A stretch of 64,000 nucleotides of DNA. It comes from UBA5436 sp050951845 (GTDB taxonomy: Bacteria; Bacillota; Clostridia; Saccharofermentanales; DTU023). Of the stretch, positions 34,256-43,578 are shown one piece after another. The position numbers and the translations under genes were made by a program. The notes below the pieces were generated by a model that saw only the letters and a program-made list of their open reading frames with translations, searched no databases and was not told the DNA's origin. The stretch is from assembly GCA_050951845.1 (NCBI GenBank), contig JBMNJV010000004.1, positions 369,052-433,051 of the forward strand, given 5' to 3'. Positions within the stretch are counted from its first letter, which is position 1. Every line of letters begins with the position of its first letter.

Positions 34256-35122
34256 TTATTCATTGGTCAATTCTAAAATTATTACTTCCGGCGGATTATA
34301 AAATCTGGGAATAATAACTTTTTCACGACTCAATCCCCGGCTGACCAGCATCTTACTATGATCCAATTGATAAAATCCGGAAGTATTACGGGGAAACAAT
34401 CCCTGATTCGGCGCAATAATTCCGGGTATAATATTCGGTATTCGCCAATGTCCACCGTGCGCATGTCCGCTTATAACCAAATCATGTTGAATCTGATTAT
34501 AGTCAGCATGTCGCTCCGGACGATGAGCTAATAAAAACGTAAACTTATCAATATCACTCGCTTGTATCGCTTCAAGCTCATCAGAATATGCAACTTTACC
34601 AATCTTCGGATCAGAAATACCTTTAATAATCAAGCTGTTATCATTAACTTTAATTTCGGTTTGATCACCACATAAAACTGTTATTCCTAAAGACCGGACG
34701 TTTTGAATAATCTCTTCAATCTTTCCCGTATAAATTTCATGATTTCCCAAAACATAATAAGCAGGATATTTTTCGGCAATCCTTCGTAAAGTAATGTATG
34801 CATTATCTTCCGGTATTTTATCATCAATAATATCGCCAACTAAAAATACTAAATCCGGTTGATCGGAATCAATTGCTTGAATCAGATCCTGTTGATTCTC
34901 ACCATAATAACAACTGTGTAAATCGGTAATAACCGCAACCTTAAGCGGATTATTAATTTTTGCTGATCCCATTTTATAATTAGTTACGACTAAATCATTC
35001 TTTAAGCCTTTGATAATAAATTTCAAAAATATAATTAAAACAATAATTGCTAAAGCTAATAAGTATTTTTTAATAATAAACCTCCTGATTTTGCGGCGCT
35101 TTTTGTCTTTCAGAGTATACAT
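34256..35122 (-). CDS. Membrane-anchored metallophosphoesterase (YkuE-like)
   Basis: Calcineurin-like phosphoesterase with an N-terminal membrane helix preceded by a very basic segment (KDKKRRKIRRFIIKK). Metal-site motifs in order: VAVITDLHSCYYG, VFLVGDIIDD, YYVLGNHEIYTG, LLAHRPERH and ISGHAHGGHWRIP. YkuE-type proteins act on lipid or wall intermediates. ATG 35122 is used; an upstream TTG at 35143 is the alternative and neither has a clear ribosome site. About 288 residues. It lies 110 bp upstream of the serpin gene on the same strand. Confidence 0.88.
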   Translation of the reverse strand: MYTLKDKKRRKIRRFIIKKYLLALAIIVLIIFLKFIIKGLKNDLVVTNYKMGSAKINNPLKVAVITDLHSCYYGENQQDLIQAIDSDQPDLVFLVGDIIDDKIPEDNAYITLRRIAEKYPAYYVLGNHEIYTGKIEEIIQNVRSLGITVLCGDQTEIKVNDNSLIIKGISDPKIGKVAYSDELEAIQASDIDKFTFLLAHRPERHADYNQIQHDLVISGHAHGGHWRIPNIIPGIIAPNQGLFPRNTSGFYQLDHSKMLVSRGLSREKVIIPRFYNPPEVIILELTNE

Positions 35123-35407
35123 CAACAAATATTTATTTTTCAATTTAAGAATGTATTAATTACTGTTATTAATTATTATCATTTAGCATTTATTGTTTAA
35201 ACTTTGGCATTATATTTGATATTGAAGTCTAATTAATATCAATTTAACACTTCTCTGATTGCAGATAACTTGACTTTCTAAAAATCATATAATATTATCT
35301 TATCGCTGATAAGTTAACACCGTTAAGATTACTGATATTGATCTTATCATAGAAAATTTAAGATTGTTATTGAACAGAATCAATTTGAAAACAGGAAAAG
35401 AATTATT

Positions 35408-35787
35408 ATGGGAAACAAAAATTTAGTTCGTGAAGTCAACTTTTTTTACATGTTGACTTTTCTCTTTACCGGAATATTATACGGTTTATCCACTTTAATT
35501 TGTAAAATATTAATATCCGGTTTTGCTGAAACTGTATTATTAACTACTATGTCAGCACAGTTAGGGTGATTCCAATCAGCATATTAATGACTTATGTTAA
35601 TGACCGAGCAAATGGAAGTATTGTACCGTCAATTATATTCCATACAGTGTTAAATTTATCTTTTATGTATTTACTTTTTGAACGAGAAACAATTATCGGT
35701 TATTTGATTAGTATATTATTTTTGAGTATTATTTCATTATTTATTAGATTTATTGATACAGAATATTTTAAACCGGAAGATGCCTGA
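35408..35787 (+). pseudogene. Broken CPBP-family intramembrane protease gene
   Basis: ATG 35408 with AGGAAAAG upstream opens a hydrophobic frame (MGNKNLVREVNFFYMLTF) that stops at TGA 35567-35569. In another frame, starting at 35566, the product TYVNDRANGSIVPSIIFHTV resembles the C-terminal helix region of CPBP (CAAX-type) proteases. The catalytic EExxxR segment expected between the halves is missing, so the gene appears to have an internal deletion plus a frame change. Either piece alone could still make a small membrane peptide, but no intact protease is possible. Confidence 0.65.
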
Positions 35788-35822
35788 TGCTCAAAATCAT
35801 AACTAATTAACAGCGAGTATTT

Positions 35823-36416
35823 ATGATCAAAGAAAACTATCATCATGGAAACTTAGCCCAAGCCTTGTTACGCCAAGGCTTGCTTATGCTTGCAGAGTAC
35901 GGAGAGGAAAAGCTTTCGCTTAGGGAAGTAGCAAAACTCTGTGGTGTCAGTTCTGCTGCTCCATATGCACATTTCAAAAACAAAGAGGATTTCATTTGTG
36001 CGATAAACGACTATCTGATGCAAGAATTGACCGAAGAACTCCTGAAATCCGAGCAGCTGCATACCGGAAAAAAATCACTGATCATTGAACTTGGTTTAAC
36101 TTATATCCTGTTTTTTTTGAGAAATCCCAACTACTTTTCTATTTTATTCAGCCGAAGCAACTATACTGAAGCCATTCTCTTAGATAATCAAGAGTCTCAA
36201 AATCCTGCATTTTCAGTACTCAAACATGCAGCTGAATCTATTTTTTCCAATTTTCCCGTATCCGAAGAACAAAGACACAATATCTTACTGGCAATGTGGT
36301 CAATGGTTCACGGTTTAGCTGCAACAGTATCAATGCCGGGTGTAGCTGAACGCATGCAGCAAGACCCGCAGACCGAACAACGTCTGAGAGATATTCTTAC
36401 AGCATTTCAACGATAA
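35823..36416 (+). CDS. TetR/AcrR-family transcriptional regulator
   Basis: A 197-residue regulator. The N-terminal helix-turn-helix is visible as EKLSLREVAKLCGVSSAAPY followed by AHFKNKEDFICAI, and the all-helical ligand-binding part continues with a WHG-like segment (MWSMVHGLAATVSM). Only a weak GCGAG ribosome site precedes the ATG. It lies 35 bp after the CPBP remnant, which may once have been its target or partner. The ligand is unknown. Confidence 0.9.
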   Translation: MIKENYHHGNLAQALLRQGLLMLAEYGEEKLSLREVAKLCGVSSAAPYAHFKNKEDFICAINDYLMQELTEELLKSEQLHTGKKSLIIELGLTYILFFLRNPNYFSILFSRSNYTEAILLDNQESQNPAFSVLKHAAESIFSNFPVSEEQRHNILLAMWSMVHGLAATVSMPGVAERMQQDPQTEQRLRDILTAFQR

Positions 36417-36476
36417 TTGTGTCATTTCAGAATTTTGACTTTCGAAAATTTTTCCAATAATTATTAAAAGACAACC

Positions 36477-36505
36477 CTGAAATTTCGCTTTTCAGTTATT
36501 TTAAC
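36477..36505 (+). terminator. Weak terminator after the TetR gene
   Basis: CTGAAA pairs with TTTCAG across a 7-base loop, followed by a T-rich run (TTATTTT). The stem is short and A/T-rich. It sits between convergent genes and runs into the end of the pyrophosphatase gene. Confidence 0.35.
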
Positions 36506-38606
36506 TAAATAATGAAAATGCGAGAAAAATCGATGCCATCAATGAAGAAAGTAATGACACCACGGTAATTTGCGTATTGATAGAAGGTCCTGCGGTATCT
36601 TTGAACGGATCTCCGACCGTATCACCGACAACTGCCGCTTTATGAGCTTCGGAACCTGTGCCGCCGCAATTACCCGCTTCTATATATTTTTTAGCATTAT
36701 CCCAGAGTCCGCCTGCATTTGACATAAAGAGTGAAAGCAGCAAACCGCTGACAATATTGCCGGTCAGGAAGCCGCCAATTGCAGAAACACCGCCGATAAA
36801 ACCTACTGCCACCGTCGCGATTATCGCAAACAGACCGGCTGGAATCAGTTCCTTCAAAGCTCCGTCAGTGGCAATGGATATACATTTATCATATTCAGGA
36901 ACGACACCTTCTTTACCTTCTTTCAGACCATCAATTTCATCAAATTGACGATGGATTTCTTTAACCATTCTCACGGCATTTTTGTCCACCCCACGCATCA
37001 ACATGGCTGAAAAAACCGCCGGAACCGCTGCACCGACAATTAAACCGAAAAAGACCAGGGGATTGATGATATCAAATCCCTGCAAAAGAAATTCACCTGC
37101 CTTGATAATACCCTGCTCAACGGCAGCCACATTGACTTCAGTTATATAAGCACCTAACATGGAAATAACCGTCAAACCTGCGGCACCGATGGCGAATCCT
37201 TTGGTAATCGCTTTGACTGTATTACCGGCACTATCCAATTCATCCGTTATTTCTAACGCATCATCACCTAAATCGGCCATTTCGACTAAACCGCGCGCAT
37301 TATCTACAATCGGTCCATAAGCATCATTGGAAATAATCATACCGACAATCGATAACATACCGACAGCAGACATTGCAATACCATACATTGCATAACCGTC
37401 TCCCAGAGGACTGCATAATGTATATGCCAGCAAAGCTGCGATTGCAATTCCCAGCATCGCGGGAAGCACACTGATAAAAGAATAAGAAATACCGGAAAGG
37501 ATGGTAAATGCCGGACCGGACTCGGACATCTTGGCTACAGTACGAACCGGTGATCGTTCATCATTGGTAAAGTAATCGGTTGTCAGACCTATTATCAAAC
37601 CTACGGCCAACCCGATTGCCGCTGCTCCCCAAACTCTCCAAGAGAAATTTAACAGAGCAGTTAAACCCGCGGTCAAGATGATATATACTGCAGTAGTTAC
37701 GTAAGTGCTGGAATTCAATACCTTTGTCGGATTTCCGCCTTCTTTTAAACGAGCGGTACCTACTCCGATGATAGAAGCTAACAAGCCCACAGTGGCATAA
37801 CAAAACACTGTCATAACATTGAGATTGCCACCTGCCTGCTGGTCAAGTGATATCCCCATGACCAAAGCGGCAGCCATAGCGGCGACATTAGAATCGAATA
37901 AATCTGCTCCCATGCCTGCAACATCCCCGACGTTATCCCCTACATTATCAGCAATTACAGCTGGATTACGCGGATCGTCTTCAGGCATCCCCAAAGTGAC
38001 TTTACCGACTAAGTCGGCGCTGATGTCAGCAGTTTTGGTAAAAATACCGCCTCCGGCTTTAGCAAATAATGCCATTGAACTGGCACCGAAACTAAATCCC
38101 AGCAAGGTCATCGCATCACCGGTCAGAGCGAAGATTGCGCATACACCAAGCAGACTTGCGCCGACAACTGCCATACCCATAACCGCTCCGCCGCGGAATC
38201 CGCTGAGAAAAGACAAACTGATGCCGTGTTTGGCAGCAGCTTCAGCTGCACGCACGTTTGCCTTTGTTGCTACTGTTATACCTATTTTCCCAGCTAAACC
38301 TGAAAAAACAGTACCGGAAATATAAGCTAAAGCCATTGAAATATTATACTGAAAACCACCTTGCCAAATCGGCTTGGGCAGAAACAAAAAAATCAGAGCT
38401 GCGACTGCCAGACAAAAGTATGCCAGATAACGAAATTCTCTTTTGAGAAAGGTATTAGATCCGTCACGAATTAACTCAGATAATTCAAGTGCCCGCTTGT
38501 TCTCGACCTTGATGCCCGACAACCAGCGATAGAGCAGCCAAGCTACGATAAAAGCCAGTATCCCGACTGCAAACGAAATAATAAGAATAATTGATAATTG
38601 ATCCAT
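36501..38606 (-). CDS. hppA: Membrane-bound proton-translocating pyrophosphatase
   Basis: Ion pump driven by PPi hydrolysis. About 701 residues with some 16 hydrophobic helices. The substrate-binding motifs are DNVGDNVGDVAGMGADLFDS and GDTVGDPFKDTAGPS. The residue that separates subfamilies lies in SAGNTVKAITKG: a Lys follows GNTV where K+-dependent enzymes have Ala, so this is most likely the K+-independent H+-pumping type. ATG 38606 is chosen because GGAGG lies 6 nt upstream. Together with the PPi-dependent phosphofructokinase at 43674 it points to an energy economy using PPi. Confidence 0.95.
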   Translation of the reverse strand: MDQLSIILIISFAVGILAFIVAWLLYRWLSGIKVENKRALELSELIRDGSNTFLKREFRYLAYFCLAVAALIFLFLPKPIWQGGFQYNISMALAYISGTVFSGLAGKIGITVATKANVRAAEAAAKHGISLSFLSGFRGGAVMGMAVVGASLLGVCAIFALTGDAMTLLGFSFGASSMALFAKAGGGIFTKTADISADLVGKVTLGMPEDDPRNPAVIADNVGDNVGDVAGMGADLFDSNVAAMAAALVMGISLDQQAGGNLNVMTVFCYATVGLLASIIGVGTARLKEGGNPTKVLNSSTYVTTAVYIILTAGLTALLNFSWRVWGAAAIGLAVGLIIGLTTDYFTNDERSPVRTVAKMSESGPAFTILSGISYSFISVLPAMLGIAIAALLAYTLCSPLGDGYAMYGIAMSAVGMLSIVGMIISNDAYGPIVDNARGLVEMADLGDDALEITDELDSAGNTVKAITKGFAIGAAGLTVISMLGAYITEVNVAAVEQGIIKAGEFLLQGFDIINPLVFFGLIVGAAVPAVFSAMLMRGVDKNAVRMVKEIHRQFDEIDGLKEGKEGVVPEYDKCISIATDGALKELIPAGLFAIIATVAVGFIGGVSAIGGFLTGNIVSGLLLSLFMSNAGGLWDNAKKYIEAGNCGGTGSEAHKAAVVGDTVGDPFKDTAGPSINTQITVVSLLSSLMASIFLAFSLFS

Positions 38607-38804
38607 AGACTTCCTCCATTCAGGTAAGATTATACGAATAACCACATCAAAGCAGTATCTTAATTAATTGTGACAATGTTTTTTGTTTTTTTCAATTAAA
38701 CTATTTACTTTTCATAAATTTTACAAACAATTTACATCCGATGACAAATTCAGCTTCATGTTAAAATAGATACATCTATTAATTCGGGAGGTTTTTCAGG
38801 TCTT

Positions 38805-40082
38805 ATGAAAAAATACAATAAAATATTTATATATATTCTATTATTAATTTCACTGTTTACAGGATGCACAAAACCTGAGCATACCGAAACACAAGAATCA
38901 TCCGTTATTGAAACCGGAGAATCATTTGAAATTAAAACCGTAAAATCTTCTGTTATTGAAACCGGAGAATCATCTGATATTGAAACCGGAGAATCATCTG
39001 ATATTAAAACAAATGTAAATATCACGGAAAATGAAACAAGATCAGAAACAACTCAAATTGAAATAACTCAAATAAATACAACTATAGCTGCGACTGAAGA
39101 AACTGAACCGGAACATCTTGAAATAATGGAAATTCATTTTTTGGATGTAGGACAAGGTGAAAGTATATTAATCAAATATGGCTGTTATAACATGTTGATT
39201 GATGGCGGAACAACGGATCAAAGCTGCCATGCTTATTTACAAGATCAGAATGTAGATTATATAGATTATGTAATTGCTACCCATCCACACGAAGATCATA
39301 TCGGCGGACTGATTGATGTTGTGGATAAAATTGAAATAGACACTATTATAATGCCGAACGTAACTCATACTTCATTTTTGTTTGATAATTTTATAACATA
39401 CGTAGCATTCAGCGAAGCTAAAGTTTTACAGCCACATGCTGGTGATAAATATGATTTCGGTGATGCGAGTTTCACTATAATCGCACCCAATTCAGATTAT
39501 TATGAAGATTTAAATAATTATTCAATAGTTTTAAAATTAGAACATGGTGAGAATTCATTTCTTTTCACCGGAGACATTGAGGCACTTTCAGAATCGGAAA
39601 TTATCAATAGCAAGCAAGATATTACCGCTGATGTGTTAAAAGTCGCTCATCACGGATCGAACACAAGCACTTCGGATCAATTTATCAAACTCGCAGCCCC
39701 GAGCTCTGCACTGATTTCCTGTGCTCAGGATAATGCTTATGGTTATCCGGATCTTGAAGTCTTACAAAGATTAATTGACAACAATGTTAATATATACAGA
39801 ACTGATTTGCAGGGTACTGTTATTCTTTTATCTGACGGAAAAAACATAACATTTAGTCAGGATCCTAACAATGAATTGATTGCCGGTACTCTGCCAACAG
39901 TCGAAACTCCGACAACTCAACCTGTAACAGCACCCTATATAGGAAATTCAAACACAGGAAAATTTCATCATAGCTATTGCAGTTCTGTTGATAAAATGAA
40001 TCCCGCTAACAAAGTGCCGATCTTCGATAGAAATACGGCGATTGATCAAGGCTATGTTCCTTGCAAGAGATGTAATCCATAG
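38805..40082 (+). CDS. Secreted metallo-beta-lactamase-fold lipoprotein (ComEC-like domain) with Ada-like zinc tail
   Basis: Predicted lipoprotein (lipobox LFTGC), Ser/Thr/Glu-rich linker with five 8-residue repeats, then a metallo-beta-lactamase domain related to the C-terminal domain of ComEC: FLDVGQGESILIKYG, ATHPHEDHIGG (near residue 162), FLFTGDIEAL and LKVAHHGSNTST. The C-terminus (about 378-425) is a cysteine/histidine module, GKFHHSYCSS ... GYVPCKRCNP, like the Ada-type zinc-binding tails on secreted nucleases. It may cleave or bind extracellular DNA; inference only. A GGGAGG site lies 13 nt before the ATG, longer than usual. Confidence 0.85.
   Translation: MKKYNKIFIYILLLISLFTGCTKPEHTETQESSVIETGESFEIKTVKSSVIETGESSDIETGESSDIKTNVNITENETRSETTQIEITQINTTIAATEETEPEHLEIMEIHFLDVGQGESILIKYGCYNMLIDGGTTDQSCHAYLQDQNVDYIDYVIATHPHEDHIGGLIDVVDKIEIDTIIMPNVTHTSFLFDNFITYVAFSEAKVLQPHAGDKYDFGDASFTIIAPNSDYYEDLNNYSIVLKLEHGENSFLFTGDIEALSESEIINSKQDITADVLKVAHHGSNTSTSDQFIKLAAPSSALISCAQDNAYGYPDLEVLQRLIDNNVNIYRTDLQGTVILLSDGKNITFSQDPNNELIAGTLPTVETPTTQPVTAPYIGNSNTGKFHHSYCSSVDKMNPANKVPIFDRNTAIDQGYVPCKRCNP
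38895..39014 (+). repeat. 24-bp in-frame tandem repeat (five units)
   Basis: Five consecutive 24-bp units of the form GAATCATCTGATATTGAAAC plus CGGA encode the 8-residue repeats ESSVIETG, ESFEIKTV, KSSVIETG, ESSDIETG and ESSDIKTN in the linker of the lipoprotein. Such repeats are prone to length variation. Confidence 0.85.
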
Positions 40083-40201
40083 AATAGATATAATAAGTGA
40101 TTCATCAGAGTGTAATAACAATGTTTTCTTTAGAAATTAACATGAACAAATTGACCGGTATGATGGGATGAGAGATATATGAAAAATAATCAGATAAATG
40201 A

Positions 40202-40235
40202 AGAAGCACTGAAACCTTTTAGTATCAGTGCTTCT
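40202..40235 (-). terminator. Hairpin after the tRNA-Gly/tRNA-Arg unit
   Basis: AGAAGCACTGA and TCAGTGCTTCT are exact inverted repeats with a 12-base loop, five bases past the tRNA-Arg end on the minus strand. The following sequence is only moderately T-rich. Confidence 0.65.
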
Positions 40236-40239
40236 CAGG

Positions 40240-40316
40240 TGGTGAGCCTAGCAGGATTCGAACCTGCGACCCACAGCTTAGAAGGCTGTTGCTCTATCCG
40301 GCTGAGCTATAGACCC
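40240..40316 (-). tRNA. tRNA-Arg (anticodon TCT)
   Basis: On the minus strand the acceptor arms GGGTCTA and TAGGCTC pair (two G-T pairs). The anticodon stem ACAGC/GCTGT holds the loop CTTCTAA, giving anticodon TCT. The T arm contains GGTTCGAATCC, and CCA is encoded at the 3' end. 77 nt. It reads AGA and AGG codons. Confidence 0.96.
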
Positions 40317-40339
40317 GTAATTGAAATGAGGAGCTATTA

Positions 40340-40413
40340 TGGAGCGGGTGAAGGGAATCGAACCCTCGTATTCAGCTTGGAAGGCTGATGTTCTGCCGTT
40401 GAACTACACCCGC
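40340..40413 (-). tRNA. tRNA-Gly (anticodon TCC)
   Basis: On the minus strand GCGGGTG pairs with CACCCGC in the acceptor stem. The anticodon stem TCAGC/GCTGA holds CTTCCAA, giving anticodon TCC. GGGTTCGATTCCC forms the T arm and CCA is encoded. 74 nt. It lies 23 bp upstream of tRNA-Arg and shares its promoter. Confidence 0.96.
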
Positions 40414-40443
40414 AAATTAACTCCCCCTAAACAATGCTAAAAC

Positions 40444-40473
40444 ATAATACAATAATAAAAATCATTTGTCCAA
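40444..40473 (-). promoter_or_regulatory. Promoter for tRNA-Gly/tRNA-Arg
   Basis: On the minus strand TTGGAC (-35), 18-bp spacer and TATTAT (-10), placed 31 bp before the tRNA-Gly 5' end and abutting the stop of the PHP gene. Good match and position for a tRNA promoter. Confidence 0.55.
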
Positions 40474-40474
40474 T

Positions 40475-41230
40475 CTAGTTTGAAAATTGTTTTGCCAAGT
40501 CCTGAATATCCGCTTTCCACGGTTTGCGTTTGGCCAACCAGGGTAATAATGATTTCAAATCCCGGTTAATTACTAATTCTTCAGGAAAGTCCAAAGAATT
40601 CAAGAAATCAATTGACGGTTGAAATTGACCGACATCTAAGGCAAAATGTGCATCAGAGTTGACGAGAATCGGCACTTCATATGCTTTGCATCCTAATATA
40701 ATATCTTCACAACGCGGTCTGTTAATATGTTTTTCCAAAGATTTTACATTAACTTCAATTGCTACATTATTGCGCTTGCATGCTGTCAGCACTTCACTTA
40801 AATCAAATTCAAAATCTCCGCGACCCGGATGTCCGATACAATCAATATAAGGGTTTTTAATCGCACCTAACCATGCTTCAGTGTGATTTTGGATTGAACC
40901 GGAATCCAAAATGTTACCATGCATGCTTGCTACTACAAAGTCCAATCTGCTTAACAGATTATTCGAGAGATCAACATTACCTTGGTAATCTAAAACATTC
41001 AGTTCTACTCCGCAAAATACATAGATTTGCTCAATTTGTCGCGGTACAACCGAATAATTATGGAAATAGATCGGATGAACCGAACCCGGCATTGTAGGTC
41101 CGTGTTCAGTAATTGCTATGGCTTCCAGGCCCTTATTTTTCGCCGCAGCCACATTTTCCAGAATTGTACTATACGAATGGCCGCTGGCTATTGTATGTGT
41201 GTGCATATCAGTTTTAATAGATGTAATCAT
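40475..41230 (-). CDS. PHP-domain phosphoesterase (YcdX-like)
   Basis: A 251-residue PHP-superfamily hydrolase. Metal-site motifs: DMHTHTIASGHSYST, AITEHGPTMPG, VASMHG, IGHPGRGDFEFD and VNSDAHFALDVG. This is the YcdX/phosphatase branch rather than a polymerase PHP domain. ATG 41230 is preferred because AAGGAG lies 4 nt upstream; 11 earlier codons are open but atypical. Related proteins dephosphorylate small metabolites such as histidinol phosphate; the substrate here is unknown, and no histidine genes adjoin. Confidence 0.9.
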   Translation of the reverse strand: MITSIKTDMHTHTIASGHSYSTILENVAAAKNKGLEAIAITEHGPTMPGSVHPIYFHNYSVVPRQIEQIYVFCGVELNVLDYQGNVDLSNNLLSRLDFVVASMHGNILDSGSIQNHTEAWLGAIKNPYIDCIGHPGRGDFEFDLSEVLTACKRNNVAIEVNVKSLEKHINRPRCEDIILGCKAYEVPILVNSDAHFALDVGQFQPSIDFLNSLDFPEELVINRDLKSLLPWLAKRKPWKADIQDLAKQFSN

Positions 41231-41404
41231 ATTTCTCCTTAACAAAAAGCAGTAGGTTTCCATTTAAGATGTATAATTATCGTAAAGATTTTCAGCATAT
41301 ATTAAATTACACTAACACTTACGCTTGTACTTGCTCTATCTTATATCAATTTATACCTATCCTTAATTATTTAACTTTAATACAATTATATACTTATTAT
41401 TTAT

Positions 41405-42898
41405 TTATTCATCCAATAATGATTTAGCATAAGCATAACCTACAGTTTTTCCATCTGATAAGCGAATAAACACCCAATTATTGTTCGGTTCAGACAATTG
41501 GGTAACTTTTGCGCCTCTTTGCAGAGTAGCAACAATCGGTGCATCTGAGCGAGGTGCTTGTCTTACCTGCAAGTTATTGGCTTTTACTGTAAGATCGACT
41601 TCTAATAAAGCAGAATCCGGCGGAACAACTTCTTCATCCTGACCGATTTTTCTTGTGACAAACGGTGTTGTTTCGGTCGGTGAATCTGTAATGGCATCTT
41701 TTGACTTTGAGCCTATAGCACTCCCGATTAAAGTAAATAATACTATTATTATCAAAACAATCGATGTGGCAAGGAATTTAGAAAGAATCGGTTTATGCGG
41801 AATCAAAGAAAAGAATTTTCTGACTGCCGATTTCAGATTATTAATGATCGGTTCAAAACTGAATGAGCGTACATTATCCCATACTATATCGCTATGTGGT
41901 CTTTGGTTTTCCAATTTTTCCAAATTCCTCTGTCTGACCAGTCTGTCTTCTTTTACGGTTAAGCGCCGGTTTGATCCGGCAGATCTTGTCAAAGATCCGT
42001 TATTTTCAAGATCCAGATGATTATTGTTTATCTGTTTATCTCGATTTGATCGTGTGTTTACACGATATGATTTACGTGAACGACTCTCGCTTGCTTTAGG
42101 TGCAGGAATCAGGCGCTGACCGTCTTTAACTCTGGATACTCTGGAACTGTTAATCAGACGCGTAAAATCAGGTTTCCCCTGACTGAGCCTGCTTTGTCCC
42201 TCTGTATAAGTCATATCACTTTCGAGAGCTTTGGCAAATACATTTTTCTCTATTCGTTCAAATTCAAAACCGATCCAACTTAAATCTAAATTGCGATCAT
42301 AAGTGCGTAATAAATTCAAAATACCGCTCATTGAAGTAATTAATTGTGCACTATCCTGGAGCATCTTTTCAACTTTTATGATATCTAAGCGATCAAATAC
42401 TTTTTCGGAGATACTGAATACAATATCTGAAGTTTTCGGTACAAATGAATAAAAATCAGTATGCTGCATCCAATCAGGATCAAAAACATTGGGCGGCAGT
42501 ATCGTCGGTTGTAAACGATACAATCTGCCGTTACGAAATAAATATAATCCGTTTTTACGATCTTGCCAACCGATAAAAATGACAGATGAAAATAAATAAA
42601 GATATTCCGAATATATATGATGATCATCAATAAAATTCGGAAAAGCTTTTAAGCCTTGTGATTGCATTTCCTTGAATGCCTGATTCCAAAGATAAATGCG
42701 ATCACTGTTAAACCGCGGATCATAATAAGTTGACCTGTTGGAGAAGCCGCTGATCATATGAACGTCACGATTTGAAGTAAGCACAAAATTGGATTTATTT
42801 TCAGGCGAAAGCGAACCGATTGAGCGGTCGTTGATCAAGAGAGTTAAATCTTTTTTATCATTTTCGCTTAAATGAGCGGTAAAAACTGATTTAATCAT
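41405..42898 (-). CDS. Degenerate PP2C-like protein with a membrane helix and SH3 domain
   Basis: A 497-residue protein of unassigned family. The N-terminal half has PP2C-like landmarks (GLYLFRNGRLYRLQPT, then SFVPKTSDIVFSISEKVFDR, then LDLSWIGFEFE), but the Asp residues expected in GDSR and SDGL motifs read WQDRK and ISEKV. A basic, Ser/Arg-rich linker follows (about 250-340), then a membrane helix (FLATSIVLIIIVLFTLIGSA, about 378-397), then an extracellular bacterial SH3 domain (LQVRQAPRSDAPIVATLQRG). The layout suggests a cytoplasmic pseudo-phosphatase coupled to a wall-binding sensor. The PP2C relation is my inference; SH3 and membrane calls are firmer. Confidence 0.6.
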   Translation of the reverse strand: MIKSVFTAHLSENDKKDLTLLINDRSIGSLSPENKSNFVLTSNRDVHMISGFSNRSTYYDPRFNSDRIYLWNQAFKEMQSQGLKAFPNFIDDHHIYSEYLYLFSSVIFIGWQDRKNGLYLFRNGRLYRLQPTILPPNVFDPDWMQHTDFYSFVPKTSDIVFSISEKVFDRLDIIKVEKMLQDSAQLITSMSGILNLLRTYDRNLDLSWIGFEFERIEKNVFAKALESDMTYTEGQSRLSQGKPDFTRLINSSRVSRVKDGQRLIPAPKASESRSRKSYRVNTRSNRDKQINNNHLDLENNGSLTRSAGSNRRLTVKEDRLVRQRNLEKLENQRPHSDIVWDNVRSFSFEPIINNLKSAVRKFFSLIPHKPILSKFLATSIVLIIIVLFTLIGSAIGSKSKDAITDSPTETTPFVTRKIGQDEEVVPPDSALLEVDLTVKANNLQVRQAPRSDAPIVATLQRGAKVTQLSEPNNNWVFIRLSDGKTVGYAYAKSLLDE

Positions 42899-42922
42899 TC
42901 GCCGGCTTCCTATTCACTAACT

Positions 42923-43492
42923 TTAATGTCCATCACTATATTCATCACGATTTTTCATTGCCAAATAATCGGATTTTAATAATCCCATATAATTCATATT
43001 TAAATATTTATGCTTACGTTTTACATGCTCTCTCAAACTACCTTCATGCTTAAAGCCGAACTTGCTGAATAGTTGATAAGAACGAGCATTGCCTTCAATA
43101 TATCGAATATATATCCGATGCAAGTTTATTTTATTAAACAATAATTCTATCATTGCTGCTACAATTTCCGTTGCGTAGCCTTTACCGTAAAATTTTTGAT
43201 CAATCAGTGCAATACCACATTCAGTGCGACTTTGTTTTAACGAAAAATCTTCTAAAGAAAATATCGCAACTAACTCTTCGCTTAAGAAACAGGAAAAGAG
43301 AAAACTGTTTGCATTATCATCCCAATCAGATAAATAATCGGCCAAATCTGTTTTCGTAATTGTTTCTATTTGATCCGGTAAATAATAATATAATACTTCT
43401 TGATTTTGAAACAAATTATACACTTGATCTATATCATTTTTACAAAATCTTTTAATAATCAGCCGTTTTGTTGTTAAATTTAATTCTAACAT
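42923..43492 (-). CDS. GNAT-family N-acetyltransferase (RimJ/RimL-like)
   Basis: A 189-residue acetyltransferase. Family features are LTTKRLIIKRFCKNDIDQVY at the start, CGIALIDQKFYGKGYATEIV (the acetyl-CoA-binding Q/RxxGxG/A element) and ARSYQLFSKFGFKHEGSLRE near the end. RimJ/RimL relatives acetylate ribosomal-protein N-termini or small molecules; the substrate cannot be told. It lies 24 bp upstream of the PP2C/SH3 gene on the same strand and may be cotranscribed with it. Confidence 0.9.
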   Translation of the reverse strand: MLELNLTTKRLIIKRFCKNDIDQVYNLFQNQEVLYYYLPDQIETITKTDLADYLSDWDDNANSFLFSCFLSEELVAIFSLEDFSLKQSRTECGIALIDQKFYGKGYATEIVAAMIELLFNKINLHRIYIRYIEGNARSYQLFSKFGFKHEGSLREHVKRKHKYLNMNYMGLLKSDYLAMKNRDEYSDGH

Positions 43493-43578
43493 TTCTCTGG
43501 CAACACCCGTTTTTTTCCTATACCAAACTTTATAATTTACGTATTTAACTTAATTTTAACATATGTCCGGCAGCAATC

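Noticed and set aside
38756..39025. Antisense open frame with repeats
   Set aside because: It is the reverse reading of the repetitive linker of the lipoprotein gene; no ribosome site.
40179..40388. Small plus-strand open frame
   Set aside because: It runs across the two tRNA genes in antisense and is an artefact of their sequence.
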